This document shows, piece after piece, positions 1 to 10,401 of a DNA stretch of 64,000 nucleotides (position 1 is its first letter; each line of letters begins with the position of its first letter). The DNA comes from JAWKTV01 sp041398905 (GTDB taxonomy: Bacteria; Planctomycetota; Planctomycetia; Planctomycetales; Planctomycetaceae): assembly GCA_041398905.1 (NCBI GenBank), contig JAWKTV010000005.1, positions 186,001-250,000 on the forward strand. Direction: 5' to 3'. Both the position numbers and the translations under genes were made by a program. Below the pieces are notes generated by a model. It made no database searches. It was not told where the DNA came from and saw only the letters and a list, made by a program, of their open reading frames with translations.

Positions 1-400
1 CTTCGCCGAACGAGCAGACCTCGAAGTCCTCGCCCAGCTTCAGTGTGATAGCCGTCCCGTCTGGTCCGTGAAATGCGAGTGAGTTGGGATTCTCAAGCAC
101 CGCGCCGTCGGTGACTTTGAACTCCTGCAGGGGATCGCCGCCAGCGCTGCTCACCAGCAGCCCGGCGGCGGAGAACTGCTGCACGATGTACTGCTGAGCC
201 CGCTGCAACCCCTCGGTCCCGATACCTCGGCCCTCGAATTCGTCGCTGGCGAGTGTCTTCGCCGACTCGAACAACCGCTGCGTGGATTGATCGAGCGACT
301 CACCCCGAGCCTGCGGCGGCACGACGAGCACTGTGGCCAACGCCAACAACCCGGCCCATCGCGCGGTCCGTGCCACTCTTGTTTCTGAGTATCGAGGCAT
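1..400 (-). CDS. M28-family metallopeptidase, N-terminal part (cut by window edge)
   Basis: Reading the minus strand from an ATG at 400 gives an open frame that runs off the left edge, so only about 133 N-terminal residues are visible. It starts with a basic stretch and a hydrophobic segment (LLALATVLVV) that looks like a signal peptide, followed by the motif LASDEFEGRGIGTEG. That motif is typical of the segment before the protease domain in secreted M28 (aminopeptidase Y/Iap-like) zinc peptidases of Bacteroidetes and planctomycetes. The zinc ligands lie outside the window, so activity cannot be judged. It is divergent from the SLBB gene at 686. The family call rests on the N-terminal motif only. 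Confidence 0.7.
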   Translation of the reverse strand, partial: MPRYSETRVARTARWAGLLALATVLVVPPQARGESLDQSTQRLFESAKTLASDEFEGRGIGTEGLQRAQQYIVQQFSAAGLLVSSAGGDPLQEFKVTDGAVLENPNSLAFHGPDGTAITLKLGEDFEVCSFGE

Positions 401-685
401 GTTTTCTATCGCGTCGCGTGAATTGGAGAATTCAAACCGCACCCGGGTGATTCTAGGCAGCCAAGGTCCGTCAAGGTAGTTGACCGACCCGCTCCGTCGC
501 CGCGCGTATCGGCGATCCCTTCCGGCGAGTATTGCCGTTAGAAGCGTTGTGACGAATTCGACTCATCCAATCGTTAGAACTCTGCCGATGCAGGATGTGA
601 CAGGAACTCTGGTCCCGCCTGGGGGATCGTGCGTCTCCGCTGCGACCGAACTGGTTGCTGGCGTCATTCTACATCAGGAGCCACC

Positions 686-2725
686 ATGAAGAGACAGCAT
701 GCCGCAATGTCGGTCTGGTTGCTGCTCGCCATGTTGGCAATCGAGCCAGGCTTCGCAACCGCTCAGAACGTCGAGATTCGTCCCCGCGGGATGCGGGAAT
801 CTTACGAGCCGGTTCGCAGCTTTCTGCCGGCCGGTACCGAGTCATCCGCCGGTCGATCGACACACATCGCTGTCGCCGGTGCGGTGCAGCAGCCCGCGGT
901 CTACAGCGTCTCGTCGGCCGTCACCTTCAATGATCTGATTGACGCGGCTGGCGGCCCTGCTCCGGATGCCTCGGCGACGGTGTATGTGGTGCGAGGCGGC
1001 CGTGTTCTGCAAGGCTTCTATGATCCAACTCGCCGCAGCCAAGAGGACCCAGTCGGTCCGCTCACCGACCAGGATGTCGTGATCCTTCGCCCGCTTCCTG
1101 GTGTGCGGACGGCTCACTTCCAAAGTGTGCGCACCGCATCGGACGCACCGCTGGCTGGCTCGGGGGTCCGTCCGCCCAGCGACGTTCGTCCCGCCTACGT
1201 TGTTTGCCTGAACACCACCACTCGTCCGGTGTTGCTGCCTTTGTCGCCCGCGGACGCGTCACTTGAAGTCCTGCTGTATGGACTGCTGCGTCTACCGCGC
1301 GAAATCGACCACACTCAAGTGTCGCTGATGCCCCCCACTGGCCAGCCGCCCCGCGATGGCACGTTACAGGACGGCACGGTCGTCGTGCTGCCTGCGAGCT
1401 GGCTTCAGCAGGGAATGATCCGCCCGGTCGAACCGTTTCCGCCAGCGATCCCTCTCAGTTCGACGAGCACGCACGCCGTCCCGATCGACGCACCGCGGGC
1501 CAAAGATGCCGCCGCCGATGCGAACCCCGTTGATCCGGCGACCGAGCAGCATGGTCCGAGCCTGTCCGACAATCCCGGTCTCGCGCCTGGACTCTCGCCC
1601 GGTCGACAACTCCTGGATCCGATCGAGATTCCTGGAGTTCCGTTTGTTGTTGGTCGACCGCCCGTGCAGCCACCCCGATACGATGCGGACGTCGTTGCAC
1701 AAGAGCCGCGTTTGAACTCGCCATCCCTGTCTCCGACTGTCAACGCCTCTCGCGTCGAGGACGCTGATCACCGAACGACGCATGTCCCGACCTTGTTCCG
1801 TGAGCGGAATCCGCAACCGATCGACTTGACCGACGAAACATCGACTGACTCGCGGGTGCTCCCTGCGGCCGCGACGATGACCACCACGCGAGGCACGCCG
1901 GCTCACTCGGCAACGATCCGCGATCGACTGCCGGAGCGAACGGCCGCCGCGTACACGGGGTCCCGCAGCGATTCCCTGACCGTCGGTCGAGCCATGAGCG
2001 CATCGACCTCTGTCGCGAGCAACACGCGCGAACAGCCTGCTGCGATCGATGGCGAAGCTGCCAAGTCCGCACCGCAGAACGGCAGCAGTTGGCCGGTCGT
2101 CATTGGCACGTTCGTCGCGGCAATCGTCTGCCTGGGCGGCTCGTACTTCTGGTCCCGCCGCGATCGCCAGCAACTGCGATCACTGCGACATCAGGCTTAC
2201 GCCGGCGTCGCCCGGGAAGAGGCTTCGGACCTGCAGCGGGAGGCCCCGCTGCAGCAGTTGATCAATAATCGCCTGCCGGTGGTCGAAGAGCCCGCCGGTG
2301 CCGATGTGCTGGTGCCGTTGCATGGCAAGACCATCGGACATCGCCGGCTGATCTTCGACACAGCCCACGCGGAGGCTCGTCAGCCCCACTTCCTGGCTCG
2401 CGAAGATGGCAGTCGGGCACGGCGGCAGATGGAGCACTTGGCCGCAGCAGCGGTGCCGACTCGTGCGCGGAAGGTCGAGAGTCAGCCGGTCGCCACAGAA
2501 GCGACGGTCACACCGAGTGCCGCACATTCGCCGGCCGATACCACGAAACGCCCCGTGACGACAGCGCGACCAACGGGCAGCCGCGTTCGCTACGACATCG
2601 TTGAGCCAGAGACGGCCCGCCAGCCAGAGGCCGCGACCCGAGCCGCCGACTATGCGGCGTCAGTCGATCGTCAGGCCGATCGACTCGCGAAGGCGCTGCA
2701 GTTGCTGAAGGGAGGGGGGCAATGA
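686..2725 (+). CDS. SLBB-domain single-pass membrane protein
   Basis: 679 residues. The ATG at 686 is preceded by AGGAG at a good distance and is followed by a signal peptide (AMSVWLLLAMLAIEPGFATAQ), so it is preferred to the in-frame ATG at 629. Residues about 55-110 resemble an SLBB (soluble-ligand-binding beta-grasp) domain: VAGAVQQPAVYSV, then FNDLIDAAGG and VYVVRGG, as in polysaccharide-export proteins. A second weaker unit follows at about 160-240. A long Pro/Ser/Thr-rich linker leads to one transmembrane helix near residue 480 (VVIGTFVAAIVCLGGSYFW), then a basic tail of about 180 residues that should be cytoplasmic. The stop overlaps the start of the actin-like gene (ATGA at 2722), so the two are probably made together. 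No known export operon surrounds it. The function is unknown, perhaps an envelope scaffold. Confidence 0.75.
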   Translation: MKRQHAAMSVWLLLAMLAIEPGFATAQNVEIRPRGMRESYEPVRSFLPAGTESSAGRSTHIAVAGAVQQPAVYSVSSAVTFNDLIDAAGGPAPDASATVYVVRGGRVLQGFYDPTRRSQEDPVGPLTDQDVVILRPLPGVRTAHFQSVRTASDAPLAGSGVRPPSDVRPAYVVCLNTTTRPVLLPLSPADASLEVLLYGLLRLPREIDHTQVSLMPPTGQPPRDGTLQDGTVVVLPASWLQQGMIRPVEPFPPAIPLSSTSTHAVPIDAPRAKDAAADANPVDPATEQHGPSLSDNPGLAPGLSPGRQLLDPIEIPGVPFVVGRPPVQPPRYDADVVAQEPRLNSPSLSPTVNASRVEDADHRTTHVPTLFRERNPQPIDLTDETSTDSRVLPAAATMTTTRGTPAHSATIRDRLPERTAAAYTGSRSDSLTVGRAMSASTSVASNTREQPAAIDGEAAKSAPQNGSSWPVVIGTFVAAIVCLGGSYFWSRRDRQQLRSLRHQAYAGVAREEASDLQREAPLQQLINNRLPVVEEPAGADVLVPLHGKTIGHRRLIFDTAHAEARQPHFLAREDGSRARRQMEHLAAAAVPTRARKVESQPVATEATVTPSAAHSPADTTKRPVTTARPTGSRVRYDIVEPETARQPEAATRAADYAASVDRQADRLAKALQLLKGGGQ

Positions 2726-3748
2726 CGCTTGCTCTCGACCTCGGCACAACGCGGTTCCGACTGATGCAGCGACAGGAGCAGAAACTGGTCGCCCGGCAGA
2801 TCGCGACACACTACGTTTCCGTCCCGGACAAGCCTGCCCATCGTCGACTGCTGGAGGCGGCCCGCATTTCGCCGCGCCACAGACGACGCAATCGTTGTGC
2901 TCGGCGATCACGCCAGCGACATCAGCGAAGGTCTGCAGCAGCCGCTCATCCCGCTCCTGCCCGAAGGCCAACTCCCGGCTGGCGATCCGGTGGGCCGTCA
3001 AGTGGCGATGCACCTGCTGTTAAACCTTTTTCGCGGGCCGCTTCCAATTCGCTCTCGGGCGACCGTCGTACTGCCGCGGGATCCCGAGGATCACGACGAC
3101 TCGGCGCGGTTCTTCACGCGGGTACTGGGCTTACTGAATTGCGAGTCGACACTGCTGGCGGCACCGCTCGCCGTATTGCTGGCGGAGCTTGGGCAGGACC
3201 AGTTCTCGGGGGTCAGCCTGACATTCGGTGCCGGCCAACTGGCGGCGTGCGTCGCCCGGCGTGGCATTGTGCTTGCCCAGGTTCAGGTCCCGTTCGGGGG
3301 CGACTGGATCGACTTCCAACTCGCCGAAAGTCTCGGCCACTTTCGTTGGGACACCGACGGTCATCGCTATCTTGATCTCGCCTCGGCCGGGCGATGGAAA
3401 TCCTCGCCGGATCGTTCGTTGATGAACGTCAAGTCCGAAGCGGACGAGACGCTCCGCGAGCTGTACGTCAAATCGCTCGACGAGCTGTGCCGCGCCCTGG
3501 CTGCTGAAGTCGAAAGTGCGAGTGTGGCCGCTATGCTCGACACGACGTTGCCACTCGTCTGTCACGGCGGCGGCACGCAGATCGGCGGATTCGTCGAGCT
3601 GCTGCTGGATCGCTGGAAACGTATCGGGGTCGACCTGCCGGTGTCCACGATTCGACGTTCGACGCACGGCGACTGGGCCGTCGCTCGGGGATGTCTGATC
3701 CATCAGGAACTCGAAGTGATTCGGCCGCGCGTCCCATCGGCGGCCTGA
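2722..3748 (+). CDS. Actin/MreB/PilM-like (ASKHA fold) ATPase, frameshifted
   Basis: The ATG at 2722 overlaps the previous stop. The N-terminus MTLALDLGTTRFRL has the phosphate-1 loop of MreB/FtsA/PilM/Hsp70-type ATPases. This frame fails after about 47 codons, and homology resumes in the next frame (AIVVLGDHASDI, then ATVVLPRDPEDHDD, SLTFGAGQ as phosphate-2, VCHGGGTQIGGF as the adenosine motif). Removing one C from GGCCC near 2861 joins the frames into about 341 residues. The length of 1,027 nt (3n+1) fits one inserted base. The phosphate-2 loop lacks the usual D-x-GGG pattern, so hydrolysis may be weak. With the membrane protein before it, it could be a cytoplasmic partner in the manner of PilM-PilN, which is inference. 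The family level is fairly safe and the exact subfamily is not. Confidence 0.65.
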
Positions 3749-3830
3749 GCCGCGGCCGCTTGCTTGTCGGCCCTGCCGTATCGCAAGGCCCCGACTCGCC
3801 TCGCGAGGTTCACAGTTCGTTAACGAGCGG

Positions 3831-4910
3831 TCAGCCGTACTGCGACAACACGACTTCCGCCGTCTCGTGGGGGTCGGCCTGCATGACATCGCGGAGTATC
3901 TCGGCGGCCCGCAGCACATCGTCCCGTGACACGTCGAGGTGGGTACATGCCCGAAGCCGCTGCGGTCCCAGCGGGTTGATCATCACACCCCGTGCGCGGA
4001 GCGAGGCTGACAGCTCCACGGCGGACATCCGCGCGGGGTCCACGCCGAAGAAGACCAGGTTCGTCTCGATCGCGGCCGGATCGATCTCGATGCCGGGTAT
4101 GTCGGCGATCGCTTCGGCGAAGGATCTGGCGTTGGCGTGGTCGTCCGCCAGCCGGGTGACGTGGTGGTCGATCGCGTACAGAGCCGCCGAGGCGACGATT
4201 CCCGCCTGACGCAGCGCCCCGCCAAAGACCTTCCGGGCCTTCCTCGCCCGCGCGATCACCTCCTTCGAGCCGACGAGAACCGAGCCCATCGGGCAGCCCA
4301 GCCCCTTCGAGAAGCAGATCGAGACGGAGTCGAAGTGCGCACCGACTTGCCGCGGCTCGTAGCCCCGCGCGATACAGGCGTTGAACAACCGGGCGCCATC
4401 CAGGTGCGTTCGGAGCCCCTGCTCGTGCGCCCAGCGACAGACCCGCTCCAACTGGTCGAGCGGGTAGGTATGCCCACCGCCGATATTGGTCGAGTTCTCC
4501 AGGCAAAGCAGTCGGGTGGTTGCGTAGTGGACGTTTCCGGACCGTACCTGCCCGTCGAGATGCGCGACATCGAGTCGTCCACCGACGCCCGGGATTCGCC
4601 GGACCATTACGCCAGACAGCACTGCCGGTCCGCCGCCCTCGTAGTTCGCAATGTGCCCGGTTTCCTCGATCAGCAGTTCATCCGCCCGATCGCAGTGGCT
4701 CCAGACTCCCATCTGGTTCGACTGCGTACCGGAACAGGCGAAAACGGCCGCCTCATGCCCCAGCAGTTCCGCCATCCGGGCTTCCAGACGATTGACGGTC
4801 GGATCCTCGCCGACCATGTCATCACCTACCTCGGCATTGGCCATCACTTCCCGCATCTCGCGTGTCGGCCGGGTAAAGGTGTCACTGCGTAGTTCGATAC
4901 GTTCGTTCAT
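3831..4910 (-). CDS. ltaE: Low-specificity L-threonine aldolase
   Basis: 359 residues, full length for the PLP fold-type I aldolases that cleave L-threonine or L-allo-threonine to glycine and acetaldehyde. The start MNERIELRSDTFTRPT matches the family N-terminus (LRSDT..P). Other family landmarks are VGDDMVGEDPTVNRLE, CSGTQSNQ, ENSTNIGGG, HLDGARLFNA and FSKGLGCPMGS, which holds the PLP lysine. The gene is convergent with the actin-like gene across an 82-bp gap and looks monocistronic. It would supply glycine or degrade threonine in the cytoplasm. Confidence 0.95.
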   Translation of the reverse strand: MNERIELRSDTFTRPTREMREVMANAEVGDDMVGEDPTVNRLEARMAELLGHEAAVFACSGTQSNQMGVWSHCDRADELLIEETGHIANYEGGGPAVLSGVMVRRIPGVGGRLDVAHLDGQVRSGNVHYATTRLLCLENSTNIGGGHTYPLDQLERVCRWAHEQGLRTHLDGARLFNACIARGYEPRQVGAHFDSVSICFSKGLGCPMGSVLVGSKEVIARARKARKVFGGALRQAGIVASAALYAIDHHVTRLADDHANARSFAEAIADIPGIEIDPAAIETNLVFFGVDPARMSAVELSASLRARGVMINPLGPQRLRACTHLDVSRDDVLRAAEILRDVMQADPHETAEVVLSQYG

Positions 4911-5473
4911 GGCAGGGGCTGGCAGGGCGGCGGCGTGTGACAGGTTGGTAGGGACGAACTGCGATCAATCTCTTGAAACGCCCACTCTGAAACCCAAGTG
5001 TCGTGATTCGGCGACGATGATGGAAGCGATCGGCGGGCGGCGATCGATCGCGCGTTCGCCGTGTGTGGTCGCTGTGTGTGGGACGCGAAGAGGTTCGACG
5101 CAAGGACGCGGAGCCGCGAAGTTGCTGACCCCCGGACCCGGAAGGGGTATGATTCTCGCTGCGGGGTGCGCCGCGACGCGAATTACACGCCCACCAATCA
5201 ACAACCGCGCCGACTGATCGCCTGTTCGATCGAACGTGCGTTCTTCTCGCTGACAGTCATTGCCCGCAGTCTGACGTTCCAGGTATGCGGCACCGTGGCT
5301 GCGGCCTGTCGCGCGAAGGGCGGAGCATCCGTCGCGGCCAATCGGCTCGCCGCCGAAGTGGAGCCTCGACGGCGGGGTTGAGCGTCGCGTTCTGTGCGGC
5401 CGGGCATCGACAGCGTCAGGTTCCGGCGCCGCACGGGCGACGGATGCTCACCAGGTGCCCTGCGGGCAAAGCG
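4911..5473. other. Intergenic region, no gene seen
   Basis: 563 bp between the ltaE start and the end of the next minus-strand gene. Open frames here have no family motifs and arginine-rich shadow composition. Around 5078-5125 there is a short GACGCGAAG/ACGCAAGGACGCGGAGCCGCGAAG-like stretch, resembling low-complexity GCGAAG intergenic sequence. I see no RNA gene or terminator. Confidence 0.5.
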
Positions 5474-5832
5474 TCACTCTGGTGCGGGCGGCGGCGGGGA
5501 CTTCGAGTCGTCGGGTGGCTGTCGGTTCGCGGCATCCAGCTCCTCGATCCGGGCGATCAGGCGATCGATGACATCCCGACGCTCCAGCAGGCGGGCGAGA
5601 TGTTCGTGACGGGCCGAAGTGGTGACCGCCGAGATCATCGGGCTAAAGAAGTGAGCACCTGCGCTCCCAGATAGTTGAGCGGTCGGGACATCTCCAGAAA
5701 CGTCACGGCGGGTGTTGCCATCCCCCGTCGCACAACCTGTGTCGCCAGCGACTCGAGTTCATTCGCCTCTTCGGAGGTCAATTCTGGAGCCTCCTCGTTG
5801 ACCGCGAAGGCATGCCGTAACCACTGCCACAC
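5474..5832 (-). CDS. Small conserved-looking hypothetical protein, frameshifted
   Basis: A GTG start at 5832 with GGAGG nine bases upstream begins MWQWLRHAFAVNEEAPELTSEEANELE. This frame stops at 5635, but the adjacent frame continues smoothly as FFSPMISAVTTSARHEHLARLLERRDVIDRL... and ends at 5474 with a Pro-rich tail. Adding one T within ACTTCTTT near 5645-5650 gives a single protein of about 119 residues, mostly helical and acidic at the N-terminus. The length of 359 nt (3n+2) fits one missing base. The gene starts 40 bp after the end of the HEAT-repeat lipoprotein gene on the same strand and probably shares its mRNA. I do not recognise the family. Confidence 0.55.
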
Positions 5833-5872
5833 GGCTAGTCCTCCAGCAACAACGGGGCCACCACGTCGACAC

Positions 5873-8511
5873 CTACTCTCGGATGCACGCGAGCGCGGTC
5901 TGGGCTGAGGAACGCACTTCCGGACAGTCGAGCGTCGCGCGGTCTCTCAGGGCCGGTATCGCCTGAGTCGCCAGCGCTCCAAAGCCGCCGAGGCTCAGGG
6001 CCGCTGCCGATCGAACGTCCGGATCACTGTCGTTGAGGGCGAGAATCAGCGCGGGCACGGCGATGTCGGAGTGCCGCGAGTTCACTTCGCCCAGTGAGAT
6101 GGCCGCCAGCCAGCGGACCTCCACGTCGGCATCGTCGAGTCCTTGAATGATGACCTGGACCGACGCCTGATCAAAGGCGTCGATTCGCGTCAACGCCTCG
6201 GCGATGTGGATGCGGGTCGCTCCGTTGTGACGTTCACGCTCGATTCGCAGGGCCGGAGCGACATCGATAGCGGCCGGTCCCAGGGAGCCGAGGGTGTACG
6301 CCGCAAACTGGACGACGTTGGCGTCACCCAGTTGCATGATTCGCAACAGCTCCTGTTCCATCGCATGGTCGTTGCCGTCGATCTGCCAGATTGTCCAGGC
6401 GGCGTGCGTGGCGATCACCGGTGACTCGTCCAAGAGGGCCCGGATCGCCGGCAGTGCGGCGTTCGCACCGGATCCCAGTGCGGCGAGATCCCCCAGCACG
6501 TCCTTGCGGACCCCTTCCTCCGGAATCTCCAATTGCTGCACCAGCGACCGGACATCGTCGGGCAAGTAGCCGCACAGCTCGACCAGCGACCGCTGTTGAT
6601 AGGTCGGCCGATGCACCGCCGGTCGCGCCGGGGTCCGTGATGGAAGCGTGGCGTCGACCGCCGCGAGCGACGACGCCTCGTCGGCCCAGGCCGGTGCTGC
6701 GTTGTCCGGGGCGGTTGTGGCGGGGAACGAGGGGTCGGCGGCGGCGACGGCTGGGTCAGCAGTGCCAGCGAGCCATGGATCACCAGCCGGATTCGCGGGC
6801 GGCTGGGGTTCGGAGAACGCGCTGTCGAGCAGCCCTGCCTGCGGCGGGAACGAATTGTCCTGCTCCAGCAGATGCGGCGTCCCCGATTGAGCGAGATTGA
6901 ACGAGTCTTCGGTCTCGGCGGGGCCGTACAGCCCGCCCGGCTGCGTGAACCGATCCTCAGGAGTCCCCGCGAGCGGATCGACCGGCTCGAGCACTGCGAG
7001 TCGCGGTCGCCGTCCAGAATCCAGACATTGTCCTGCGTGGCCGCGGGCGGACCGCTTGGGGTCGCGCTGCTCAGTAGCGAGTCGCTGTCACGCCAGCCAT
7101 CGAGCAAACCACTGCCGGTGTCCCCACCGAGCAGCCCGTCGTCCGAGCCAGCATCGCTGGCGGCGATGCTCCGCATCGCGTCCCAATCAACCTCGTCGTC
7201 GGCTTGTGGGGCGTCACCGGACGGGGTGTCGGCACCGGTCTCGCCAAAGCCCAGCAACGACGGGTGCAGGTTCTCCTGTCCAGACGAGGACGCGACAGTT
7301 CTGTCGTCGTCGAACGCGGATGACAGCAGGTCCGAGTCTCCGGTGGTCGACGGGAATCCGGCCGCCGAGCCGGCGAGGGACGCACCGGAGAACGCCTCGT
7401 CGCCCTCGGGAGTTGACTGATAGGGATTCGGCTGACGGGAGTGGCGGATGGGATTCGATCGGCTGAATCGCGGCGGGCGATGGCCGCTTCGACCTGCTCC
7501 GCCTTGGGCAGCACCGATGGCCGGGGTGGCGTTGTCTTCCGGCTTACTCCGGCGGAAGAACCGCGCGAAGCGACCGAGTCCCGACGTCGTCTCCTCCGGA
7601 TCTCCGTTCGCCCGGTCCATCGCGCCGGCCAGTTCAGAACCGCGGATGTCGTCAGGCGCGAGTCCCATCAACGCCAGTCGTGACTCGCGTTCCATCCGGA
7701 CCATTTCGACACGGCGATCGCGATCCTCCTTCGCCATCGCGACCCGTTCCGCGAGTTCCAACTCGGCGCGGGCCAATCGCTCGATCAGATCGGCCTCGGC
7801 CTTAAGGCGGCGTTCGGCGGCCTCCGCCTCACGAATGGCCTGCTGCTCGATTCGCTCGGCTTCGAGGGCGGCGGCGCGTTCGACCCGCGCGGCCTCCGCC
7901 GACGCTGGCGTCGAGAGCGTCGTCGACTGGGCCGTCGACGCCTCTTTCGCCTCGGTCTTCGCTTCCTCCTCGCTGCTGGCCGTCGATTGCATCGCCCGGA
8001 TCTCGCGGCGCGTGGGCGGGAGCATCGGCGTCATCATCGGTTGAGCCGCGGCCGTTCCCGCGCCCGACGCGCTTGTCGCCGGCACGGGAGCCCCGGGATA
8101 CAGCGATGTTTGCATCTGCCGGCTCAACTGCTCCTGCTTGGCGCGCAGTTGTTCCAGGGAGAGATTGCTGAGATTGTTGATATCGACATCCGGCAATGGC
8201 CCCGCAATCGGGGAATACATCATCTGCGACTGCTGACGGCGACGACCTGCGATCAGCTGAATTAACGATTCGTGCTCCTCCGCCTCGGCGGCGGAGTCCC
8301 GCTTCCAGAAGCGGGCGGAGAGCAGCCCGCCCGACTCGTCGAGGTCGCTGCTCGCCAGTTCGGCGGACTCGCCACCCAACTGGGGATCGGGATGCTTCAA
8401 CGAGACGATCGTCGGCTTCTCGGTTACTCCGGAAAGAGGGCCGATACCGCAGCCACTCATGAGGGCGAGCGGGCCGGTCAGCAAGAGAGCGTATTTGCTG
8501 GGGAACTTCAT
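5873..8511 (-). CDS. Lipoprotein with coiled coil and C-terminal HEAT repeats, frameshifted
   Basis: The ATG at 8511 has GAGGAA upstream and opens a lipoprotein signal peptide ending in LMSGC (Cys21), so it is chosen over the ATG at 8559. Residues about 172-283 form an Ala/Glu/Arg-rich coiled coil. A Ser/Asp-rich, low-complexity linker follows. The reading frame breaks near 6996 after DNVWILDGDRDS and resumes in the neighbouring frame at VLEPVDPLAG. One missing G in CTCGCAG repairs it, and 2,639 nt (3n+2) agrees, giving about 879 residues. The last 250 residues hold HEAT/PBS-type helical repeats (VRWLAAISLGEV, VRSAAALSLGGFG). It is probably an envelope-anchored scaffold that binds proteins through the repeats. 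The specific role is unknown. Confidence 0.7.
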
Positions 8512-8899
8512 CGCGGTTCCTCTTCCGTGAGGCGAAATTCGACTTTTGGCCAACACCATCTTGCCCGCCCTGCTTTCTCAACGGCGAGCGGACTCCGACA
8601 CACAAACCGACAACATCAACTTCACTGAACAGACGGTCTGCTCTCACGGTATCGGTCGTGCCGATCGCACCAATCGACGATTCGCGGCATTGGAACGGTC
8701 GAAACGATTGCGAAGACTGGGGGGTGTGCGTTGACTTTGCTTGTCGTCCCGATTGTGCCGCGCGGAAAACGGTCTTGGATGGCGAACCGACATGACGATA
8801 TCTTCCTCCCCGCGCGGACGGGGTAACTCTCCGCACCGCGAGCGTACTGGCTGTCCGATCTGTTCAATGCCAGCAATGCCGTTGCACCTGACTCCGCTG
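8512..8899. other. Divergent intergenic region
   Basis: About 390 bp between the start of the HEAT lipoprotein gene (minus) and the TIGR03009-like gene (plus). It should carry both promoters. No convincing -35/-10 pair, hairpin or repeat stands out. Part of it may be coding if the plus-strand gene starts earlier (in-frame starts at 8741, 8795 and 8867). Confidence 0.4.
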
Positions 8900-9829
8900 A
8901 TGACCGCCATGCTGCCAAATTCCGGACTTCTTGCCGTTCTCTTGATGCTCGTTGTGGCGAATCCGCAGTCGACCGGTGCCGGTGCTGCAGCCGTCTGGCT
9001 GAGGTCTGTCTCCGCCGCGCGACTGGGAGCCGATACGGCCGGTCAGCAGGATGATGGGAATCCGGACCAACCGAACGATCTGGACGTCATCCTCCGGAAC
9101 TGGACGACGGTTGGTGCCGCGGTCGAGACGCTGGAGGCGCGGTTTGTTCGACAGGAGTTTGACGGGACGCGCGAGATCGAGTCCCGAATGGTCGGGCGGG
9201 TCCACTACGAATCGAGCGGTTCCGGGTTGTATGCCATCGAGCCTCCATCGGACCTGCAGCGACAGCGGAGCGGCAGGACGAACCGGAGTGGGCGTCCCTA
9301 TCAACTGCAGGCGGTCGCGGCCGAGACGCTGTACTGGGTGCATGGCCAGTTTCTGAAGATCAACCCGGTCCGCCGCGAGTACGAGCTGATGGAGGTTCCC
9401 GAACCTTTCCTCAAGCTCGAGCCGGTTAAGACCCTCAATTCCTGGGATGTCATTTGGACCCGGATCGGCTCCGTGCAGCGCTCGCTGCCGGGTCTGGTTG
9501 AACCGGACCTCGCAGCGCTCCAGCAGCGGTTCGAGTGGTCGCTGCTGAACTATGACGAGGAACGGATCATCCTGATTGGCAAGGCGTTGTCAGACGGTGA
9601 GAAGCAGACGTGCTCCGAACTGCAGGTCGTGCTGAACGCCAAGACCTATCTGCCGCTGGCCACGAAGATGATTGATCCTTCCGGGCTCAAGGAAGTCGTC
9701 CATGTGTTTTCGGACGTGAAGGCAAATGCCCCGCAGACCGCTGCTTCGACGAACTGGGCGCCGGATCTGGTCCGCTACCGGTTGCTGACTGCACCCCCAC
9801 TGGCTCCGCCGAGCGTTGAGGACGAGTAG
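8900..9829 (+). CDS. Secreted protein resembling the planctomycete TIGR03009 domain
   Basis: About 309 residues from the ATG at 8900, chosen because it directly opens a signal peptide (MTAMLPNSGLLAVLLMLVV). No Shine-Dalgarno decides among this and the in-frame starts at 8741, 8795 and 8867. The body begins LDVILRNWTTVGAAVETLEARFVRQEFD and continues through repeated beta-strand segments (GRVHYESSGSGLYAIEPP, TYLPLATKMIDPSG, EVVHVFSDVKAN). From memory this resembles TIGR03009, a planctomycete-specific LolA-like beta-barrel domain, which would suggest lipid or lipoprotein handling in the periplasm. The assignment is by recognition of pattern and should be tested by profile search. Confidence 0.6.
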   Translation: MTAMLPNSGLLAVLLMLVVANPQSTGAGAAAVWLRSVSAARLGADTAGQQDDGNPDQPNDLDVILRNWTTVGAAVETLEARFVRQEFDGTREIESRMVGRVHYESSGSGLYAIEPPSDLQRQRSGRTNRSGRPYQLQAVAAETLYWVHGQFLKINPVRREYELMEVPEPFLKLEPVKTLNSWDVIWTRIGSVQRSLPGLVEPDLAALQQRFEWSLLNYDEERIILIGKALSDGEKQTCSELQVVLNAKTYLPLATKMIDPSGLKEVVHVFSDVKANAPQTAASTNWAPDLVRYRLLTAPPLAPPSVEDE

Positions 9830-10401
9830 TCGCCTGTTCATTTCTGTACGAATGACGATTCTCTGCCCTGCGACGACGCAGGCCGGGTCCACATGGATCC
9901 CGGGTCGGCACAGGCAATTCAAGAAATTGCGAACTCACGCCTGTTCGGGCTGGCCGACCGCGCTAGGATGAATGTGCTGGGAATTAGCAGCGACTCGCGA
10001 GCCGTCTTTGTCGGCCAAGTGGCTGTCGCCGCGATCTTTGCGGATCATGTTCCTGCACTTGCCAACCTTTGGGATTCTGGCAACGCGCACTTTCGAGTGT
10101 AGCACGTTCTGGCCCGCACGTTGCTCCCGGTCACACCGGGGCGTTGCCATCTTCTTTCCCTGCCGCTGACCGGTCGGCACTGCCCCGCTTAGAACGTGGG
10201 CGCCGCTGAGAAGATGGGCCCCGCTGGGAAGATGGTCCCCGCTGAGAATCGGGCGGTTGTTCGCCTGCCTGGCGAACTCCCTTTCCCAGCCTTGGCGAAC
10301 CGCGATCGTGAGCTAGCGGCCACGATGCGGTCGCAACGATCCGTGTTGGTCATCAATCCTGTTCGCCCCGCCGCCCGCTTCCCGCCATGCGTGGCTCGGC
10401 G
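9830..10401. other. Intergenic region with short tandem repeats
   Basis: 572 bp without a supported gene. It contains the 18-bp tandem repeat at 10180-10250 and a small hairpin CCGGT-type inverted repeat (arms 10126-10130 and 10136-10140). Open frames crossing it show no family features. Confidence 0.5.
10180..10250. repeat. 18-bp tandem repeat, about four copies
   Basis: Units at 10198-10215 and 10216-10233 share GGGC(G/C)CCGCTG(A/G)GAAGAT. A third at 10234-10250 is one base shorter and a fourth, decayed copy precedes them (10180-10197). The 18-bp period keeps frame, but nothing else supports coding. Confidence 0.6.
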
